DNA of 7,999 nt, taken from positions 1 through 7,999 of the forward strand of contig CAZNOT010000028.1 of NCBI GenBank assembly GCA_964574865.1, read 5' to 3'. The translations under genes and the position numbers were made by a program. Shown here in pieces: positions 5,810 to 7,999 of the stretch (the stretch's first letter is position 1; the number at the start of each line of letters is the position of its first letter). Under the pieces are notes generated by a model that was given only the letters and a program-made list of their open reading frames with translations, did no database searches and was not told the DNA's origin. This stretch comes from DATDYW01 sp964574865 (GTDB lineage Bacteria > Patescibacteriota > Minisyncoccia > Phycocordibacterales > JAACPR01).

Positions 5810-6031
5810 TCACTTCCCCGCTCGCAGAATCTTCGATGGCGAAGTGTGGCCCGAGACGATGGCGACGCCGCCCGCGGGATTGCCGAGGCGCTCGCGCACG
5901 ACCTGCACCACCTTCCTGTTGGCGAGCCCGCGCTCGGCCGGGGCGCGCGTCCAAATCTCGAACGAGCCGTCTTTTTTCTCGACGACCTTCTCCTCTCTGG
6001 CGCCTGGGTGGACGCGAACCTTGAGGTACAC
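5810..6031 (-). CDS. DUF167 / YggU family protein
   Basis: This 73-residue protein belongs to the DUF167 family (YggU in E. coli), small proteins of unknown function found across bacteria, archaea and eukaryotes. The typical opening VYLKVRVHPGAREEKV is followed by FEIWTRAPAERGLANRKVVQ (24-43, family signature around APxxxGxAN) and VAIVSGHTSPSKIL (57-70, the SGxxSxxK signature). Length is slightly below the usual 90-100. I start it at GTG 6031, one base after the stop codon of the upstream PEBP gene, so translation is probably coupled by termination-reinitiation. It looks like the last gene of the minus-strand group. There is no clear terminator on its strand; the hairpin at 5727-5752 lacks a U-tract in this direction. 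Confidence 0.92.
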   Translation of the reverse strand: MYLKVRVHPGAREEKVVEKKDGSFEIWTRAPAERGLANRKVVQVVRERLGNPAGGVAIVSGHTSPSKILRAGK

Positions 6032-6032
6032 G

Positions 6033-6512
6033 CTAGCTCTGGAGGTGCTCCGGCCGAGCGTACGTTCCAATGAGCGAAGCTTTGGCCAGGACGATTCCGT
6101 CCATCGCCCGCTCCACCTCCGCCTTCGTGACGCCGTCCGGCAGCGCGAGGCGCTCCGAGAGCGCGTAGGCGCGGAAGATGTAGCGGTGCTCGCCCCGGTG
6201 CGGGCACGGGCCCTGCCAGCCGAGCGAGTTGCCGGTGGTCTTGCCCGAGCCGTCGCCCGGGTAGCTGCCCTCGGGAATCTCGAGGTGGTCCGGCGCAACG
6301 TTGAAGCGCACCCAGTGGTCCCAGACGCCGCCCGGGGAGTCCGGGTCTTCGCAGATAATCACGATCGAGGCGGCGTTCGCCGGCACGTACTCGATGTTGA
6401 GGGGCGGCGAGACGTCGTCGCCGTCGCAGGTGTACTTGGCCGGAATCGGCTCCATGTGGCCGAACGCCGGGCTCGAGATCTTGAAATCGCTGGGCGCGAA
6501 GGATGGTTCCAT
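6033..6512 (-). CDS. PEBP family protein, YbhB/YbcL type
   Basis: Bacterial YbhB/YbcL proteins are homologues of phosphatidylethanolamine-binding protein (Raf kinase inhibitor protein). They have a conserved anion-binding pocket; the bacterial role is poorly known. The 159-residue product shows both family signatures: CEDPDSPGGVWDHWV (54-68) and GPCPHRGEHRYIF (101-113). The N-terminus IPAKYTCDGDDVSPPL and the ending LIGTYAR are also typical. No signal peptide is visible, so it is probably cytoplasmic. TAGAAT sits 6 bases upstream of the ATG, and a GGAG ends only 2 bases from it, rather close for a Shine-Dalgarno site. It lies 24 bases after the transglutaminase-like gene and is coupled to the DUF167 gene downstream. 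Confidence 0.95.
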   Translation of the reverse strand: MEPSFAPSDFKISSPAFGHMEPIPAKYTCDGDDVSPPLNIEYVPANAASIVIICEDPDSPGGVWDHWVRFNVAPDHLEIPEGSYPGDGSGKTTGNSLGWQGPCPHRGEHRYIFRAYALSERLALPDGVTKAEVERAMDGIVLAKASLIGTYARPEHLQS

Positions 6513-6518
6513 GGCTCC

Positions 6519-6524
6519 ATTCTA
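6519..6524 (-). promoter_or_regulatory. Possible -10 box before the PEBP gene
   Basis: TAGAAT on the minus strand lies 6 bases before the start codon, within the 24-base gap after the transglutaminase-like gene. No convincing -35 is found 17 bases upstream. The same hexamer occurs just before the transglutaminase-like gene, which makes chance less likely. It suggests these genes may have their own leaderless transcripts as well as, or instead of, read-through. Confidence 0.35.
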
Positions 6525-6536
6525 GCCGAATCCGGC

Positions 6537-7163
6537 TCAGGTGCGCGGGTCGGACTTCCTCCACTCGACGAGCCTGGCGGCGCGCATCTCCATGCGGTCG
6601 GCGCGGCGGAACGAGCGCGCCGCCCTCGCCGGGTACAGGCGGTAGTGGCGCGAGCGGTCGAGCGCGTCGCCGAGGTCGAAGAGGTTCTCCTCGGCGGTGA
6701 CCCAACCCTCGCCGAGCTTCCGCAAATCGAACGGCGCCGAGTAGTCCACGAGCGTCTTCTTGCCGTTGTCGTTCATGAAGAACTCGTGGAAGTACGAGGC
6801 GGCCAGCTCGCGCACCGAGAGGTAGATCGGGTCGCGGAAACGCAGCGTCGAGTGGTTCGTCTTGCTGATCGCGCCCCAGCGGCCGCCGCGGCGGTAGAGC
6901 GCCACGACGTGGTCCTCGCGGTGGTCCGAGTCGCGCAAGTCGAGGAGGAGCGGCGGCTCTCCCTGGACCCAGAGCGCCGCGGCCGCGAAGAGCGCCCCCT
7001 CGAGGCACAGCGCCTTGCGCTCGCGCAGCACGCGCCGCGGCGACATGACGGTATCGCCCTTCTTTTCGTAGTTGATGGGCACGCGGTCGAGGTAGTCCTG
7101 GATCTTAGCGGGCGTGCTGAGCCGCCGCAGGGTCGCGAGCTCTTTCGGGGTGAGGCCGAGCAT
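6537..7163 (-). CDS. Transglutaminase-like superfamily protein (hypothetical)
   Basis: The 208-residue product resembles bacterial proteins of the transglutaminase/papain-like fold with no established substrate. Visible elements are MSPRRVLRERKALCLEGALFA around residues 40-60, with C53 at the expected start of the catalytic helix; LLLDLRDSDHREDHVVALYR (72-91), with H85 at the usual position of the catalytic histidine; and GGRWGAISKTNHSTLRFRDP (93-112). The third catalytic residue, usually Asp, is not clear; N103 or D111 are candidates. No signal peptide is present. The region 115-140 includes ELAASYFHEFFMND, apparently a conserved helix. The ATG at 7163 has no Shine-Dalgarno sequence but has TAGAAT 9 bases upstream. 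It lies 25 bases after the GNAT gene on the same strand. Fold assignment is by motif and memory of the family, not by search. Confidence 0.75.
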   Translation of the reverse strand: MLGLTPKELATLRRLSTPAKIQDYLDRVPINYEKKGDTVMSPRRVLRERKALCLEGALFAAAALWVQGEPPLLLDLRDSDHREDHVVALYRRGGRWGAISKTNHSTLRFRDPIYLSVRELAASYFHEFFMNDNGKKTLVDYSAPFDLRKLGEGWVTAEENLFDLGDALDRSRHYRLYPARAARSFRRADRMEMRAARLVEWRKSDPRT

Positions 7164-7172
7164 GGCGCGCGA

Positions 7173-7178
7173 ATTCTA
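7173..7178 (-). promoter_or_regulatory. Possible -10 box before the transglutaminase-like gene
   Basis: TAGAAT on the minus strand ends 9 bases before the ATG at 7163, in the 25-base gap after the GNAT gene. A -35 is poor (TCGCTA at 18 bases is the nearest). It matches the box upstream of the PEBP gene exactly. Confidence 0.3.
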
Positions 7179-7188
7179 CCCCGCGAGG

Positions 7189-7737
7189 TCAGAGGGTAGC
7201 GATTGAGTCGAGACGCACCACGGGGTGCCCGAGCGGATCGCGCGCGACCTCGTCCGGCTCGAATTTTTGCCAGTACCGCTCGGACCAGAGCGTCGCGTAG
7301 ACAGCCGCGATTTCGTACCCCTCCTCCCTGACACCCCGAACGAGCGAGGAGAGGAGCGCGCCGGCGATACCCTTCCCCCGCCACTCCGGCAGCACCGCGA
7401 GCGACCCGACGTAGAGGACCGCGCGCCGATTGCCGCTCCGATCGACGGCGTCGACCAGATTGCCCTCGCGCAGGTGGCCCGCGAGGAGCGTCCCGAGACC
7501 CCGCCCGGACAGCCGGTGCGCGTCGACGTATCCCACGGGACGCTCCCCGAAACAGGCGACACGGCAAAACGAGTACGGGTCGATTTGAGCCCAGTACTCT
7601 GCCGGCCCGGTATCTTCGCGGGACAACTCGCCGTAGCAGGTTGAATCGATTGCGAGGAGATCCCGCGTCAGAGCTTCCTGATCAGGAAAGGCGTCAGACT
7701 CTCGAATTGAAACCCCCGAAGGCGCCGAGCGGTTCAC
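7189..7737 (-). CDS. GNAT family N-acetyltransferase
   Basis: GNAT enzymes transfer an acyl group from acetyl-CoA to an amine on a small molecule, peptide or protein. The 182-residue product has the core acetyl-CoA site, VLYVGSLAVLPEWRGKGIAGALLSSLV (107-133), with the pyrophosphate-binding RGKGIA (120-125). Next comes YEIAAVYATLWSERYWQKFEPDEV, the usual helix and strand where a second substrate-side motif lies. The substrate cannot be inferred. I start it at GTG 7737, because TATAGT lies 6 bases upstream (7749-7744). The open frame extends further upstream to 7830, but that part crosses the promoter and the divergent tRNA promoter. It is the first of four closely spaced minus-strand genes. 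Confidence 0.88.
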   Translation of the reverse strand: MNRSAPSGVSIRESDAFPDQEALTRDLLAIDSTCYGELSREDTGPAEYWAQIDPYSFCRVACFGERPVGYVDAHRLSGRGLGTLLAGHLREGNLVDAVDRSGNRRAVLYVGSLAVLPEWRGKGIAGALLSSLVRGVREEGYEIAAVYATLWSERYWQKFEPDEVARDPLGHPVVRLDSIATL

Positions 7738-7743
7738 GACAAG

Positions 7744-7749
7744 ACTATA
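7744..7749 (-). promoter_or_regulatory. Candidate -10 box of the GNAT gene
   Basis: TATAGT on the minus strand lies 6 bases before the GTG start. With a 17-base spacer the -35 position reads GCAACA, matching the last three bases of the consensus. That position overlaps the -35 of the divergent tRNA-Asn promoter, so RNA polymerase could bind in either direction but not both at once. Confidence 0.45.
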
Positions 7750-7768
7750 GCAGCGTCGGTAAAATATG

Positions 7769-7797
7769 TTGCGAGACAAAGCCCGCATTGCTAGTAT
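7769..7797 (+). promoter_or_regulatory. Promoter of tRNA-Asn
   Basis: TTGCGA (7769-7774) and TAGTAT (7792-7797) are spaced by exactly 17 bases. Transcription would begin near 7804, about 27 bases before the mature tRNA 5' end, leaving a short leader for RNase P to remove. Confidence 0.6.
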
Positions 7798-7830
7798 CGC
7801 CCGCGCGGGGTTCGGCCCGAATCCCCACAT

Positions 7831-7902
7831 TCCCCTGTAGCTCAGCGGTAGAGCAATCGACTGTTAATCGATTGGTCGCAGGTTCGATCCCTGCCGGGGG
7901 AG
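7831..7902 (+). tRNA. tRNA-Asn (GUU anticodon)
   Basis: A complete cloverleaf can be folded. The acceptor stem is TCCCCTG with CGGGGGA (one G-U pair). The D-arm is GCTC AGCGGTA GAGC. The anticodon arm is ATCGA CTGTTAA TCGAT with anticodon GTT. The variable loop is TGGTC, and the T-arm is GCAGG TTCGATC CCTGC. Base 73 is G, as expected for asparagine. The CCA end is not encoded (the next bases are CTC), so a CCA-adding enzyme must complete it. It is a single-gene tRNA unit with its own promoter. Confidence 0.97.
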
Positions 7903-7908
7903 CTCGAT

Positions 7909-7937
7909 TTGACAGTCTGGTATCTACATGCTAGACT
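7909..7937 (+). promoter_or_regulatory. Strong promoter reading out of the right edge
   Basis: TTGACA (7909-7914) is a perfect -35. TAGACT (7932-7937) follows after exactly 17 bases, the best promoter match in the window. It starts 6 bases after the tRNA-Asn gene, and its transcript would begin near 7944 and run off the window. The octamer TTTGACAG at 7908-7915 recurs at 7951-7958, but the second copy has no -10 at the right distance. The gene served is beyond the window and could be protein-coding or RNA. Confidence 0.6.
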
Positions 7938-7999
7938 GCTCCTGTAGGCCTTTGACAGCGTGAGTTTTTGGCACGTCGAGCCCGGCTCTGCGCGCGCCC

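Noticed and set aside
5844..7199. 451-codon open frame on the plus strand
   Set aside because: It runs antisense through the DUF167, PEBP and transglutaminase-like genes, all with clear family motifs. Its own sequence is low-complexity and it has no start signals.
7738..7830. Extended GNAT start at 7830
   Set aside because: The extension would cross the GNAT -10 box and the divergent tRNA-Asn promoter, and its residues show no GNAT features.

Overview
This window is GC-rich chromosomal DNA with strong G/C preference at third codon positions. It carries bacterial housekeeping genes with compact spacing. I suspect a GC-rich member of the Patescibacteria (Candidate Phyla Radiation, Parcubacteria-like). 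The reasons are the mreB / priA-def-fmt layout, a PriA homologue without recognisable ATPase motifs, a short ribosome hibernation factor with a lysine-rich tail, a tRNA without an encoded CCA, and very few Shine-Dalgarno sites. This is an inference from gene content, not a demonstrated placement. A run of exactly 100 Ns (3543-3642) marks a scaffold gap, so this is a draft assembly, probably metagenomic.

Layout. 1-514 (minus) is the N-terminal part of mreB, cut by the window edge. 515-918 is a roughly 400-base divergent intergenic region with a good mreB promoter, a possible priA promoter and one doubtful 42-codon ORF. 919-2859 (plus) is a priA-like gene, 2991-3497 (plus) is def, and 3706-4563 (plus) is fmt. 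Between def and fmt lies a tandem array of 17-base repeats interrupted by the gap. A strong symmetrical hairpin at 4678-4706 lies between the convergent fmt and hpf/raiA (4729-5331, minus). A divergent promoter region then leads to a 95-residue orphan gene (5427-5714, plus) with a textbook terminator. From 7737 down to 5810 (minus) runs a four-gene set: GNAT acetyltransferase, transglutaminase-like protein, PEBP/YbhB-family protein and DUF167/YggU protein. tRNA-Asn(GUU) at 7831-7902 (plus) follows its own promoter, and a near-consensus promoter at 7909-7937 fires out of the right edge.

How the genes fit together. fmt and def act at opposite ends of the N-formylmethionine cycle: fmt formylates initiator tRNA and def removes the formyl group from new proteins. 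priA sits beside them, as in many bacteria, and belongs to replication restart. The HPF-like protein and tRNA-Asn add to the translation theme, and MreB shapes the cell. The minus-strand GNAT, transglutaminase-like, PEBP and DUF167 genes are closely packed but have no obvious shared pathway.

Two things stand out. The PriA homologue keeps its zinc-binding cysteines and overall architecture but lacks a Walker A motif, the DEEH box and the arginine-rich motif VI. Also, six genes have a -10-like box only 6-10 bases upstream of the start codon, and most starts lack a usable Shine-Dalgarno sequence, which suggests widespread leaderless mRNAs.
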